The notes: generated by a model not told the origin, from the letters alone. Numbered from the stretch's first letter, positions 1 to 10,254 are shown. The stretch: 64,000 nt of DNA from Streptomyces nymphaeiformis (GCF_014203895.1 NZ_JACHJY010000002.1:806001-870000); one strand, 5' to 3'. Numbers and translations are program-made.

Positions 1-152
1 TCGACGGACCGTGCAACGATCACAGTCCGTCCGGGTCACGGCCGGTACCCGTGTGTGCGTGGAGGCCTCGGTGCTGTTCGTCCAGGGGCCGAACGGCGGA
101 GGACGGTTCGTGTCCGCGGCGTGCCCGGACCTGTCCTCTGACCGAGGCTCGA

Positions 153-2411
153 TCACGAGGGCCGGGCGTGCTGGGCTCCCTCCTCGGCCAGGTGCGCGGC
201 CAGTCGCTCGACGGTCTCCGGGGTGAGTTCAGGGACGAGTCCGCACAGCTTGAGGAGCGGTACACCTCGGGCCAGGACAAGCAGTTCGGGGTTGGTCTGT
301 GCGAGCTCGATGGGGACGGACGCCTGTTCCAGTGCCTGGCGGACGGCTGGTCCGCCGACGGGGTGGTCGAGCCATTCGCCGAGGGTGGACATCGCGGTGA
401 GATCGTGGCCCCGGCCGTCGCCCGGGGTGGTCAGGACGGTGCGGAGCCGGATGTCGCGTGAGGAGGCACCGACCTCGACGGTGAAGGCTCCGGGGCTGAT
501 GCGTCGGCGGTTGCGACCGGTGGACCACTGGGCCAGGTCGCGGCCGGTGAGCTCGAAGCGTGCGCGGGCGGACGCGCCCGGCTCCAGGCCGATCTTGGCG
601 AAGCCGCGGAGTTCGTGGCGGGGGCGGGTCGGACGGGCCTCGTCGTGGGCGACGTACAGCTGGGCGACCTCGTGGGCGTAGCGGTTGCCGGTGTTGGTGA
701 GCGTGACCTCGACCGTCCACCGGTTGTCGCCGGTCTGCTCCGCCGTCAGGTCGCTGTAGGCGAAGGTGGTGTAGGTCAGGCCGTGGCCGAAGGGGTAGGC
801 GACGGGCCGGTCGAGGGTGTCGTAGTGGCGGTATCCGACGTACCGGCCCTCGCCGTGGACGACGTGCCCGTCGGCGCCGGGGAAGTACAGGTGGGAGGGG
901 ACGTCCTCGAGTCGGTGGGGAATGGTTTCGGTGAGCCGGCCCGAGGGGCTGTGACGTCCGAGGAGGAGGTCGGCCAGGGCGGCGCCGCCGGCCTGGCCCG
1001 GCAGCCATCCTTCGAGGACGGCCTGGGCGTGCTCCTCCCATTCGGAGACCGACACGACACCGCCGTTGGCCAGGACCACGGCCACCCGTGCGCACGTACC
1101 GGCGACCTCGCGGAGGAGGTCGAGCTGCGCTGCGGGCAGACCGATGTGCGTACGGTCCAGGCCCTCGGTCTCGGCCGCCTCGGGCAGGCCGAGGAAGACC
1201 AGCGCCACGTCCGCGCGGGCCGCGAGGGCGACGGCCTCGGAGACGAGTGCGGGGTCGCGCTCTCCGTCGAGGGTGAATCCGGGCGCGAAGGCGACCTCAG
1301 TGTCCGGGCCGACTGCTTCGCGCAGCGCGTCCAGGGGGCTGTCGGTGCGGGTGGGTTCGACGTGGGAGCTGCCCCCGCCCTGGAAGCGGAGCGTGCGGGC
1401 GAACTCGCCGATGACTACGACGTGCTGACGTGCCGTCGGGTCAAGCGGGAGCAGGCCGCCGTCGTTCTTCAGCAGGACGGCCGAGGAACGGGCCGCCTCG
1501 CGGGCCAGCTCGTGGTGGGCGTCGACGTCCCAGTCCTCGAAGCGGGCCGCCCGGTCGACCCGGTCGCGCAGGGTCAGCAGGCGACCCGCCGCGGTGGACA
1601 CCACCGTGGGGTCCAGCCGGCCCTCGCGCACCGCTGTCACGATCTGGTCGTCGGTGCCGGTGGGCGGCATCTCCAGGTCGAGCCCGGCGGCCAACGCCGC
1701 GACACGGTCGTTCACGGCGCCCCAGTCCGACATCACCAGGCCGTCGAAACCCCACTCCTCGCGCAGGACCTCGGTGAGCAGACGACGGTGCTGGCTGGCG
1801 TGGACGCCGTTGACCCTGTTGTACGAGCACATCACCGCGTACGGCTTCGCTTCGCGCACGATGTGCTCGAACGCGGGCAGGTAGATCTCGCGCAGCGTCT
1901 GCTCGTCGACGTCCGCGCTCACCCGCATCCGGTCCGTCTCCTGGTTGTTCACGGCGAAGTGCTTGACGCACGCCCCGACGCCCAGGGACTGGATGCCCTC
2001 GACGATCGCCGCCCCCATCACCCCGCTGATGTGCGGGTCCTCGGAGAAGTACTCGAAGTTCCGGCCGCACAGCGGACTGCGCTTGATGTTGACGCCCGGC
2101 CCGAGGACGACGTCGATGCCCAGGGCGGACGCCTCGCGGGCGATCGCGGCGCCGACACGGACGGCGAGCGCCGGGTCCCAGGAGGAGCCGAGCGTGACGG
2201 CGGGCGGGAAACAGGTGGCGGGCCGACTGCCCTGGATTCCGAGCGGATCGCCCGGGACGTCCTTCTGCCGGCGGATCCCGTGGGGACCGTCGGACAGGGT
2301 GAGGGCAAGCACCACGTCCCGTACCGGTGTGGTGTTCCAGGTGGTGCTGCCGGAGGTCAGGGACGCCTGTTCCTCCAGCGTGAGCCGGTCGGTTGCCGCG
2401 TCGGCCGTCAT
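153..2411 (-). CDS. Beta-glucosidase, glycoside hydrolase family 3
   Basis: This 752-residue protein should remove terminal beta-linked glucose from short glucosides. There is no signal peptide, so it probably acts in the cytoplasm. The N-terminal GH3 barrel carries the KHF motif near residue 150, and the likely nucleophile is Asp229 in VMSDWG. A second alpha/beta domain and a C-terminal fibronectin-III-like domain (about 560-640) follow, giving normal GH3 length. The ATG is preceded by a GGGGAG ribosome site at good distance. It is the last gene of a minus-strand operon after an MFS permease and a GH1 enzyme, 91 bases downstream of the latter. Substrate specificity cannot be read from the sequence. 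Confidence 0.93.
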   Translation of the reverse strand: MTADAATDRLTLEEQASLTSGSTTWNTTPVRDVVLALTLSDGPHGIRRQKDVPGDPLGIQGSRPATCFPPAVTLGSSWDPALAVRVGAAIAREASALGIDVVLGPGVNIKRSPLCGRNFEYFSEDPHISGVMGAAIVEGIQSLGVGACVKHFAVNNQETDRMRVSADVDEQTLREIYLPAFEHIVREAKPYAVMCSYNRVNGVHASQHRRLLTEVLREEWGFDGLVMSDWGAVNDRVAALAAGLDLEMPPTGTDDQIVTAVREGRLDPTVVSTAAGRLLTLRDRVDRAARFEDWDVDAHHELAREAARSSAVLLKNDGGLLPLDPTARQHVVVIGEFARTLRFQGGGSSHVEPTRTDSPLDALREAVGPDTEVAFAPGFTLDGERDPALVSEAVALAARADVALVFLGLPEAAETEGLDRTHIGLPAAQLDLLREVAGTCARVAVVLANGGVVSVSEWEEHAQAVLEGWLPGQAGGAALADLLLGRHSPSGRLTETIPHRLEDVPSHLYFPGADGHVVHGEGRYVGYRHYDTLDRPVAYPFGHGLTYTTFAYSDLTAEQTGDNRWTVEVTLTNTGNRYAHEVAQLYVAHDEARPTRPRHELRGFAKIGLEPGASARARFELTGRDLAQWSTGRNRRRISPGAFTVEVGASSRDIRLRTVLTTPGDGRGHDLTAMSTLGEWLDHPVGGPAVRQALEQASVPIELAQTNPELLVLARGVPLLKLCGLVPELTPETVERLAAHLAEEGAQHARPS

Positions 2412-2502
2412 GTCGTCTCCCCTCGGTGAGATGCGGGTGCGGGTCCGTGGTTCAGCGGGCCGGGGTCGCGCCGGGACGTACGGTCGCCGCGGTCGGTGTC
2501 GG

Positions 2503-3720
<1,218 letters not shown>

Positions 3721-3752
3721 GGGGTGGTGGGGTCCTTCCGGACGGGCCGCGG

Positions 3753-5012
3753 TCATGCGACGCGGCGGATCGGCAGGATGCACAGGCCGCCGGCGACGGC
3801 GATGACGGTCGCGAGCAGGAACAAGGGCGGGTAGCCGAAGGCGGGAACCACCGCGGCGGCGAGGATCGGGGCGATCAGGGAGGGCACGGTGTTGGCGATG
3901 TTGAGGAAGCCCAGGTCCCGGGCCCGGTTCTCCGCCTGCGGCAGCACCTGGGCCATGACGGCCTGGTCGACGGCGAGGAAGCAGCCGAACCCGAGGGCCG
4001 CCGCGACGACGAACGTGAAGTACGCCCACAGCGAGGTGGTGGCGGCCAGTGGTACGACGGCCGCCGCTCCGATCGTGGCGGAGACGACGATGAACACCTT
4101 GCGCCGCCCGAGCCGGTCGGAGAGCGGACCGGACACCGCGATCGCGGCGCCGGAGACGGCCACGTGGAGGACGCCGGCCAGCGCGATCGTGGAACCGGCA
4201 CGCTCGGTGGACATGCCCAGGTAGTCCTTGAGCACGTAGAGCTGGTACACGAGGACGAGGTTGATGCCGAGCAGGGTCAGCAGCCTGCCGGCCATCGCCC
4301 ACAACAGGTCCGCGTCCCGTGGCGGCACCAGGCTCCGGGCGAGAAGGCGGCCCGAGAAGCGTTCCCGGGGCAGGCGGGCGCTCGACCGGTCGGGCGCAGC
4401 GAACATCAGCACGAGCCCGCCCACCGGGATGGTCCAGAAGATCCAGCGAAGCCCGAGCACCGGCGCCGCGACCAGAAGCCCGGCGGTCACGCCGCCGATC
4501 CCCATGCCAAGGAGCGAGCCGATACCGGCCCAGGAGGACGCCTTGCCCAGGTGGGCGGGGGCCACCCGGTCGGGCATGACCGCGTTGAGCGGTGCGACGA
4601 CCGCGTTGAGGCCGATCTGGAATCCGATCCACAGCAGTACGAGGACGGGAAAGCTCTGTGTGAACGACACCGCGCAACCCAGAACGGCCGTGGTGAACCC
4701 GCCGCACAGGATCCACGGGTTACGCCGCCCCCAGCGCGAGCGGGTGCGGTCCGACAGCACCCCGATCACGATGTTGGCCGCCATCGCGGCGACCGCACCG
4801 GCCCCTGCCAGGACGGCGTAGCGGCCGGTCTTGGTCCCCTCGTCGAACTGTTCCAGGAGCGCCAGGAGCAGAGTGTGCGACGCGGCGACCGGCAGCATCC
4901 AGCTCAGGTGCGTGATGCCCAGTACGGGGCCCAGGCGGCCTGCTCTCGAGGATGGTTCCTTCTCGGGGACCGGCACATCCGGCAGGACCGGACCGGCGGA
5001 CGGCGACGTCAT
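3753..5012 (-). CDS. MFS sugar (glycoside) permease
   Basis: This 419-residue membrane protein has about twelve hydrophobic segments. It has the MFS loop signature between the second and third segments (GVLSDRTRSRWGRR) and a related one in the second half (GPLSDRLGRRK). An earlier TTG start is possible, but AAAGGAG six bases before the ATG at 5012 fixes the start. It is the first gene of the operon with GH1 and GH3 enzymes, so uptake of a beta-glucoside by proton symport is the likely job. A divergent TetR gene starts 100 bases away, and a partial dyad in the gap suggests repression. Confidence 0.88.
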   Translation of the reverse strand: MTSPSAGPVLPDVPVPEKEPSSRAGRLGPVLGITHLSWMLPVAASHTLLLALLEQFDEGTKTGRYAVLAGAGAVAAMAANIVIGVLSDRTRSRWGRRNPWILCGGFTTAVLGCAVSFTQSFPVLVLLWIGFQIGLNAVVAPLNAVMPDRVAPAHLGKASSWAGIGSLLGMGIGGVTAGLLVAAPVLGLRWIFWTIPVGGLVLMFAAPDRSSARLPRERFSGRLLARSLVPPRDADLLWAMAGRLLTLLGINLVLVYQLYVLKDYLGMSTERAGSTIALAGVLHVAVSGAAIAVSGPLSDRLGRRKVFIVVSATIGAAAVVPLAATTSLWAYFTFVVAAALGFGCFLAVDQAVMAQVLPQAENRARDLGFLNIANTVPSLIAPILAAAVVPAFGYPPLFLLATVIAVAGGLCILPIRRVA

Positions 5013-5062
5013 GGACAGCTCCTTTGCTGTGCCCGCGCTCAAGGTCGGCTCACCCTAGCCGC

Positions 5063-5087
5063 GAAACCCTAGAGCTTCAAGGTTTTC
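5063..5087. promoter_or_regulatory. Imperfect 25-bp dyad, candidate TetR operator
   Basis: GAAACCCT on the left faces AAGGTTTTC on the right, with about nine of twelve arm positions complementary. It sits in the 99-bp gap between the divergent permease and TetR genes, where a regulator controlling both would bind. Seen in the sequence; binding is inferred. Confidence 0.45.
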
Positions 5088-5111
5088 AGCTGGGGTTCGT
5101 AGACTGCCCGC

Positions 5112-5729
5112 ATGAGCACTCCTCGGGGCCCCTACGCCAAGACCTCGGCCAAGCGCCAGAAGATCCTCGAAGCCGCCCTCGCCGCCTACGAGGAAGCGGG
5201 CAGCCGTAGCGTGTCCGTACGTGACATCGCCCAGCGCGTGGGGATGACCGACGCCGGCGTGCTGCATCACTTCGGCAACCGTGAGGGACTGCTCACGGCC
5301 GTACTCGAAGCCCGCGACGCCGAGGCCGTGGCCTCCTTCGGCGACCCCATCGAGAACCCGCCCGCCGCGCTGGAGATCCTGGCCCGCAACGCCGCCACGC
5401 CGGGGCTGGTCAAGCTCTTCGTCGATGTGGCCGCTGCCGCTGCCGAACCGGAGCACCCGGCCCACGACTTCTTCGCCCGGCGCTACGAGCGGTACCGCGA
5501 CGGCCTGGCCGGCGTGCTCGCCAAGACCGCCGCGTCCAACGCCCCCGCCGCAGCCGTCGACCAGTCGGAACTCGACGCCGACTGGGCGGCCCGCGTCCTG
5601 CTCGCCGTCACCGACGGCCTCCAGCTCCAGTGGCTTCTCAAGCCCGACATCGACATGGCCGCCGACCTCGCCCGCCTGCACACAGTCCTGGTGGACGCCC
5701 TGCGCGACCGGACACAGGACACGTCCTGA
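5112..5729 (+). CDS. TetR-family regulator of the beta-glucoside operon
   Basis: This 205-residue protein has an N-terminal TetR helix-turn-helix (about residues 15-60: VRDIAQRVGMTDAGVLHHF, then REGLL) and a helical ligand-binding C-terminal half. It is divergent from the permease-GH1-GH3 operon, and the 99-bp gap contains a dyad. The likely role is local repression relieved by a sugar or aglycone. In streptomycetes beta-glucoside operons are more often run by LacI-type repressors, so a TetR here is a little unusual. The ligand is unknown. Confidence 0.85.
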   Translation: MSTPRGPYAKTSAKRQKILEAALAAYEEAGSRSVSVRDIAQRVGMTDAGVLHHFGNREGLLTAVLEARDAEAVASFGDPIENPPAALEILARNAATPGLVKLFVDVAAAAAEPEHPAHDFFARRYERYRDGLAGVLAKTAASNAPAAAVDQSELDADWAARVLLAVTDGLQLQWLLKPDIDMAADLARLHTVLVDALRDRTQDTS

Positions 5730-5983
5730 ACGAGCCGGACCGGCCGACGGCTCAGGCCGCCGGGCGAGCACCTCTTGTGGCCCGGCTCGGTCCGGGCCTT
5801 GAGCACACGGCCCCGTGGCACGGGGCCGGATCGCCGCGAGGTGGCCACCGGGCGGGTCGAGTCCATCCGCTCGTCCTGCAGGTCCCAGGACGCAGCCCCT
5901 TCCCGGAACGGGGCGGGCACGGGCAACGCCGAGTGCGGCGCCCTCGTGCGCGCCTGAGAGAAGCCAGGAGTTGACGCCCCCAT

Positions 5984-5995
5984 TGGTCTATGCCA
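5984..5995. promoter_or_regulatory. DasR-like responsive element upstream of the CBM3-GH16 gene
   Basis: TGGTCTATGCCA matches the DasR-type operator core TGGTCTAGACCA at 10 of 12 positions. It lies 110 bp upstream of the glycosidase start and just downstream of a TTGACG that could be a -35 box. The rest of the gap (5730-6104) shows no gene. DasR binding is inferred from the motif only. Confidence 0.45.
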
Positions 5996-6104
5996 ACTTC
6001 TCCTCGGTGCATGATCAGCCGTCCCCACCAAGGGCGTTGAAGCAGCAGGCTTCGCCCTCGGCATCGTGCTGCCTTCCCCCATCACCTCTCCAAGAGGAAT
6101 CCCC

Positions 6105-7583
6105 ATGCGCAACGGAACAGGCCGCCGCAAGCTGCGGATACGCACCGCCCTCGCAGCGGCCACCGTCATCGGCCTCGGTGCCACGGCGTTGACCGCCCTT
6201 CCGGCCGCCGCCGCGGAAGAGAGCGTCGCCGTCCGGTACCGGCATGGCGGCACGGGCGGCGACCAGGCTGCGCCCTGGCTCACGGTGGTCAACACCGGGG
6301 CTACGAGCATTCCGTTGAGCCAGGTCAAGGTGCGCTACTACTTCAAGGGCGACCCCGGCGCCTCCTACAGCTACGCGTGCGACTGGGCGGTCAGGGGCTG
6401 TACGCAGGTGACGGGCACGTTCGGCACGCTGACCAGTCCGACCGCCGCGGCGGACCGGTACCTGGAGGTCGGGTTCACCGCGGAGGCCGGGTCCCTCGCG
6501 CCGGGTGCCGACACCGGGGACGTACAACTGCGCTTCCACCGCTCCGACTGGCAGCCCCTCGACCAATTCGACGACTATTCGTTCGGCCCGGCGCAGACCG
6601 CGTACGGGGACTGGAGCAAGGTCACCGCCACCGTCGGCGGCGTGCAGGTCTGGGGCACCACCCCGGCCGGAAACGAGCCGACGCCGACCCCACCCGCGAC
6701 CCCGACCGGCCCCACTCCCACCACTCCGACGCCTACCGATCCGCTCCCCACCGGTCCGACCGTGCCCCCGGCCGGCCGAGGCGTCCTCTTCGACGACTTC
6801 GACTACACCGGCCACACCGATCCGGCCATCGCCGCACACGGCTGGACCATCCGCTCCGGCGGAGGCGGCCCCGGTGTCGGCGACGCGAGCTGGGCGCCCG
6901 AGAACGTGACCTTCGCCAAGCAGGGCACGAACTCCGTCATGACGCTGCGCACGTCGACCCAGGGGTCGGGCGCGTCGACCCGGCAAACCGAAGTGCACAC
7001 GGGCGTGCGGAAGTTCAAGAGCGGTACGTACGCCGCCCGGGTGCGCTTCGCGGACGCTCCGGCCAGTGGTCCGGACGGTGACCACCTGGTCCAGAGCTTC
7101 TTCACCATCAACGACCTCACCGCTCCGATGGCGGACGACTACGCCGAGTACGACTTCGAGTACCTCCCCAACGGCGGCTGGGGCGAGACGGCGAACGTCC
7201 TCTACACCACCTCCTGGGAGACCTTCCGCCCCGACCCCTGGGAGGCCGTCAACCAGCACACCGAGGCCCGCACGAGCCAGGCCGGCTGGCACGACCTCGT
7301 CCTGACCATCGACGACACCGCGCTCGTCTACTACCTCGACGGCAAGGAGTTCGCCCGGCACGACGCCCGCTACCTGCCCGAGCGGCCCATGTCGATCCAC
7401 TTCAACCAGTGGCTGATCGACCTTGCCGGGCAGACCTCCACTACCCCTCGCGCCTACGAGGAGCAGGTCGACTACGTCCTTCACGTGAAGGACCAGGTCC
7501 TCACCCCCGCCGAAGTGGCGGCGAAGGTCGCCACGTACCGCTCGAACGGAACGGCCTTCGAGGACTCCGTTCCCGCCTCTTGA
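6105..7583 (+). CDS. Secreted CBM3-GH16 glycosidase
   Basis: This 492-residue exported protein has, in order, a Sec-type signal peptide (basic start, hydrophobic run, AAA just before residue 38), a family-3 carbohydrate-binding module (about 40-185, ending GDWSKVT...VWGT), a Pro/Thr-rich linker (about 188-222), and a GH16-type jelly-roll. The catalytic motif reads EYDFE, with Glu348 and Glu352 as nucleophile and acid/base. CBM3 modules bind cellulose or chitin surfaces, and GH16 enzymes cut beta-1,3/1,4-glucans or related polymers, so polysaccharide breakdown outside the cell is likely. The start at 6105 has an AGAGGA site. A DasR-like element lies upstream. The exact polymer is not evident. 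Confidence 0.87.
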   Translation: MRNGTGRRKLRIRTALAAATVIGLGATALTALPAAAAEESVAVRYRHGGTGGDQAAPWLTVVNTGATSIPLSQVKVRYYFKGDPGASYSYACDWAVRGCTQVTGTFGTLTSPTAAADRYLEVGFTAEAGSLAPGADTGDVQLRFHRSDWQPLDQFDDYSFGPAQTAYGDWSKVTATVGGVQVWGTTPAGNEPTPTPPATPTGPTPTTPTPTDPLPTGPTVPPAGRGVLFDDFDYTGHTDPAIAAHGWTIRSGGGGPGVGDASWAPENVTFAKQGTNSVMTLRTSTQGSGASTRQTEVHTGVRKFKSGTYAARVRFADAPASGPDGDHLVQSFFTINDLTAPMADDYAEYDFEYLPNGGWGETANVLYTTSWETFRPDPWEAVNQHTEARTSQAGWHDLVLTIDDTALVYYLDGKEFARHDARYLPERPMSIHFNQWLIDLAGQTSTTPRAYEEQVDYVLHVKDQVLTPAEVAAKVATYRSNGTAFEDSVPAS

Positions 7584-7710
7584 CCTCACCCACTCGCCCT
7601 GGACCGCGCGGACCCCGCGACGAAGCCGGTCGCTTTCGACCTGGAGACGGTCATCGTCTGCCCCTCAGGTCCATCGGCCCGACGAAGTCTGTAGGCCGTG
7701 GAGCCGAACG

Positions 7711-8008
7711 GTGCGAGGTGTACGAGCGGTGGCGGCGGACCACGGAACTCTCACGGACGAGCAGTGGGCAACGCTGGAGCCGTTGTTGCCGAGGGGGGGC
7801 GAAGGCGGGGCGGCCACCCGTCTGGCCCCGGCGGCAGCTGATCGACGGCATACGGTTCCGGGTCCGGACCGGTGTTCCGTGGCGGGACGTGCCCGTCGAG
7901 TACGGACCGTGGAACCGGGTCGACGACCTGTTCCGGCGATGGCAGCGGAACGGCAGCTGGCACCGCATCCTCACCCGCCTCCAGTCCCTGGCCGACGCGA
8001 AGGGCTGT
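7711..8008 (+). pseudogene. IS5-family transposase, 5' fragment with frameshift
   Basis: The first frame reads LTDEQWATLEPLLPR, the standard N-terminus of IS5-type transposases. A run of G residues near 7795 shifts the frame. The next frame continues with RQLIDGIRFRVRTGVPWRDV and a FRRWQRNGSWHRI segment. At 8009 the reading frame breaks off into an inverted copy of another gene's 5' end. Only the N-terminal third survives, so it is non-functional. Confidence 0.8.
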
Positions 8009-8092
8009 CTTCAGCTCGACCGGTCCGACGTATCGGCAACTCCGCCCCCGCACACTCACTCGAGCCAACCTAGAGCACTTCCGAAACACGCC
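8009..8092 (-). repeat. Inverted 84-bp copy of the zinc-ribbon gene's 5' end
   Basis: Read on the minus strand this matches 9679-9762 at 78 of 84 positions. It covers the upstream region and first 17 or so codons of the gene starting at 9712 (YVGPVELK is shared). It ends exactly where the IS5 fragment begins. It is a truncated inverted duplicate, probably left by IS-mediated rearrangement. Confidence 0.85.
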
Positions 8093-8253
8093 CCAGTTGG
8101 CCACACCCCTGCCCAGTCGCAGCCAGTAGTGCACGAGTGGGCGTTTCATCTGACCAGTCCGGCTCCTGCCTGTACAGCCGTTTTGAGCTGGCGTATCTGC
8201 CGTTGTGGGTAAGGGGCCGCCCCAGTCCCCGGTAGGCACAGAGCGGAACGGCT

Positions 8254-8700
8254 ATGGCACAGACCGGACAGAGGGTTGATCCCTCCGCTGCGTTCAATTT
8301 CACGCTGGACATCGACGGCCTGGCGGGCTCACATGGCTTCGCTGAGTGCAGCGGGGCCAACACCGAGCAGGACGTGATCGAGTACCGCGAAGGCAACATG
8401 GACTTCTCGGTGATCAAGCTCCCAGGGCTGAAGAAGTTCGGTGACATCACGCTCAAGCGCGGCTTCACCACCAACCGCGAGCTGTGGGACTGGCGGCGAG
8501 CGGTGCTGGAGGGCACGGTGATTCGCCGCACCGGCCACATCGTGCTCAACGACGAGGCGGGCAAGCCGGCGTTGCGGTGGAAGTTCACCAACGCCTGGCC
8601 CAAGCAGTACTCGGCGCCGTCGCTCAGCGGCACCGCCACGGAGATTGCCATCGAGGAGTTGGTGCTGGTGGTGGAGAGCTTCGAGCTCGACGCCCCGTGA
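8254..8700 (+). CDS. Phage-tail-tube-like protein (T4 gp19 / contractile injection tube family)
   Basis: This 148-residue protein resembles the inner-tube subunits of contractile tails and extracellular injection systems. Its N-terminal ...AAFNFTLDIDG segment is followed by GFAECSGANTE, then SVIKLPGLKKFGDITLKRG and a C-terminal WPKQYSAPSLSG region, the usual order and length. No sheath, baseplate, ATPase or spike genes are in view, so it is an orphan here. Its upstream side is IS debris. The ribosome site is weak (GCGGAAC). It may be a relic carried with the mobile DNA or a subunit used by a system elsewhere in the genome. Confidence 0.72.
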   Translation: MAQTGQRVDPSAAFNFTLDIDGLAGSHGFAECSGANTEQDVIEYREGNMDFSVIKLPGLKKFGDITLKRGFTTNRELWDWRRAVLEGTVIRRTGHIVLNDEAGKPALRWKFTNAWPKQYSAPSLSGTATEIAIEELVLVVESFELDAP

Positions 8701-8724
8701 CCGTCGCGGCGCGAGTTGACCACG

Positions 8725-8908
8725 GCGGGGTGTCGACAACACGCCTTGGGCTTCGCTGTCCTCGGCTGACATCACGCCGGCGCTGTTCATCGGCGAGGCG
8801 GAGGGGACGATACAGGTCACGATCCCCCTGGACGACCACGTCCTGGACCCCCGCTTCTACGAGCCGCTGACGGCGTACACCCTGAACGCGGCGGGCCTGA
8901 CGGCCTGA
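8725..8908 (+). pseudogene. Coding remnant of unknown family
   Basis: An open stretch after an in-frame TGA reads like real protein (ALFIGEAEGTIQV, then DPRFYEPLTAYTLN) and ends at a TGA at 8908. I see no start codon with a ribosome site. It is probably the 3' end of a lost gene. The family is not recognised. Confidence 0.35.
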
Positions 8909-9157
8909 CGCACCCGGGGCCGGGCCCAGCCCCCCGTTCGTGTTCACGGGGTTCTCGGCGGCGAGGCCGCATCCCGAGCCGCCACGCCATCGGATGACAC
9001 GGCTCGGCCAGACGAGTGGCAGCGGCCGCCGCGAGCCGCTGCCGGACGGGCCGGTGTTCCAAGATCAGTGCCGCCGCCGTCTCCGGCGGCAGCTGCCCTC
9101 CACCGCATCTGTGCCGTGTGATCGGATCGACCACGGCTGTTCGAGGAGTCTCACCCC

Positions 9158-9679
9158 ATGCGTTCACGCGTCATCGCCGTCATGGCCGCCGCGCTCGCGG
9201 CCACTGCGGCACTCGCGCAACCCGCCCACGCCGCCCCGCTCGTCGACGGGGTCTACCGGTTCGCGGCTCTCACGGACGGCAAGTGTCTGGTCTGGCCCAA
9301 GACACACGCGAGCATCGGCGTGGTGTCGCTGGGTGACTGCACGGACACCGCGTCCACCTCGGCGAACTGGCAGGTGCTGCGACGCCCCGACGGAATGATG
9401 GAAGTCTCCCCGTCGGGCTCGAACCCGCGCACCTGCCTGAAGGTGACGTCGCAGCACAGCGTGTCGGTCACCAGCTGCGGTGACAGGTACGCCGAGTGGA
9501 CCGTCTCCTACGGCTCCGCCGGGCCCGACAGCGTGGTGTGGGCCGACATCGAGCACACACCCGGCGACTTCTCCGACTCGTACGGAAAGATCGTGGACGA
9601 TCCCGGCGTGACCGGCCGGATCGTGGTGAGGCGGGCCCCCATCGAACCGCACTACTGGGCATTGCAGCCGGCCGGCTAG
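9158..9679 (+). CDS. Secreted beta-trefoil-like protein
   Basis: This 173-residue protein has a clear signal peptide (about residues 1-25, ending AHA) and a mature part of about 148 residues. The mature part has spaced Trp/Cys features typical of ricin-type folds: DGVYRFAAL, KCLVW, a GDC segment, NWQVLRR, TCLKV and a final HYWALQPAG. Such domains usually bind sugars or inhibit proteases, but I cannot identify a binding site. It is flanked by an orphan tail-tube gene and a zinc-ribbon gene. Its stop codon touches the start of the 84-bp repeat copy. Export is well supported; function is not. Confidence 0.65.
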   Translation: MRSRVIAVMAAALAATAALAQPAHAAPLVDGVYRFAALTDGKCLVWPKTHASIGVVSLGDCTDTASTSANWQVLRRPDGMMEVSPSGSNPRTCLKVTSQHSVSVTSCGDRYAEWTVSYGSAGPDSVVWADIEHTPGDFSDSYGKIVDDPGVTGRIVVRRAPIEPHYWALQPAG

Positions 9680-9762
9680 GCGTGTGTCGGAAGTGCTCTA
9701 GGTTGGCTGACGTGAGTGCGCGGGGGCGGAGTTACCGATACGTCGGACCGGTCGAGCTGAAG
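9679..9762 (+). repeat. Second copy of the 84-bp inverted repeat
   Basis: This is the copy that still belongs to an intact gene: it contains the upstream region, the GTG start at 9712 and the first codons of the zinc-ribbon protein. Its inverted partner is at 8009-8092, so the two copies bracket the tail-tube and secreted-protein genes in a 1.75-kb segment. Confidence 0.85.
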
Positions 9763-10230
9763 GCTGCGGTCCGGCCTGGCAGCTGCGGCTGCCGGATCAG
9801 CTCGGCAGCTGAATTCGGCGACTGGATCGCTGGGCGATCGGCGACGGAGCCGGCCGAGCCGTTCACCTTTGTGGTCGGCGCGGACGGTGTGCTCCGGCTG
9901 GCGCCGCGACGGAGCGAGCACGTTGCCTGTGCCGGCGGAGCCATGGTTTTGAGTGCTGGCGAGGTTGGTTTCGTGCGCGAGGGGGACCGGTGGGCCGTGA
10001 CTGAGGTCAGCAACCAGTCCACCGGGTACTGCCCCGACACTGGCTCCTGGTCGGAAGTCGCTCGTGCTCTGGACGAAGGGCTCGAACGGCCCTCCGGCTT
10101 CACCCACGAGGTGGTGTTCCGCCGGTGTCCTGGCTGCCAGGAGCACAACATCGTGCGCGAGGACGACTTCGTCTGCGTCTTCTGCGGCAGCGATCTGCCA
10201 GAGACGTGGAACGTGGATCCCACCGCGTGA
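9712..10230 (+). CDS. Zinc-ribbon protein of unknown function
   Basis: This 172-residue cytoplasmic protein starts at a GTG. The N-terminal region reads RYVGPVELKAAVRPG, and a middle beta-rich region follows. A C-terminal CPGC...CVFC pair (about residues 140-160) should hold one zinc ion. I know similar proteins of this size in streptomycetes but no function for them. The start is chosen because the 84-bp inverted copy elsewhere preserves the same upstream region and start. A hairpin downstream at 10255 could end transcription. Confidence 0.65.
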   Translation: MSARGRSYRYVGPVELKAAVRPGSCGCRISSAAEFGDWIAGRSATEPAEPFTFVVGADGVLRLAPRRSEHVACAGGAMVLSAGEVGFVREGDRWAVTEVSNQSTGYCPDTGSWSEVARALDEGLERPSGFTHEVVFRRCPGCQEHNIVREDDFVCVFCGSDLPETWNVDPTA

Positions 10231-10254
10231 TGGCCGAGGGCCACAGCCACTCGC

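Noticed and set aside
615..2429. 604-codon plus-strand open frame
   Set aside because: It is exactly antisense to the GH3 gene, has no recognisable domain and is explained by third-position GC bias.
9496..9711. N-terminal extension of the zinc-ribbon gene
   Set aside because: The extra sequence is the shifted frame of the secreted-protein gene; the GTG at 9712 is conserved in the inverted duplicate.
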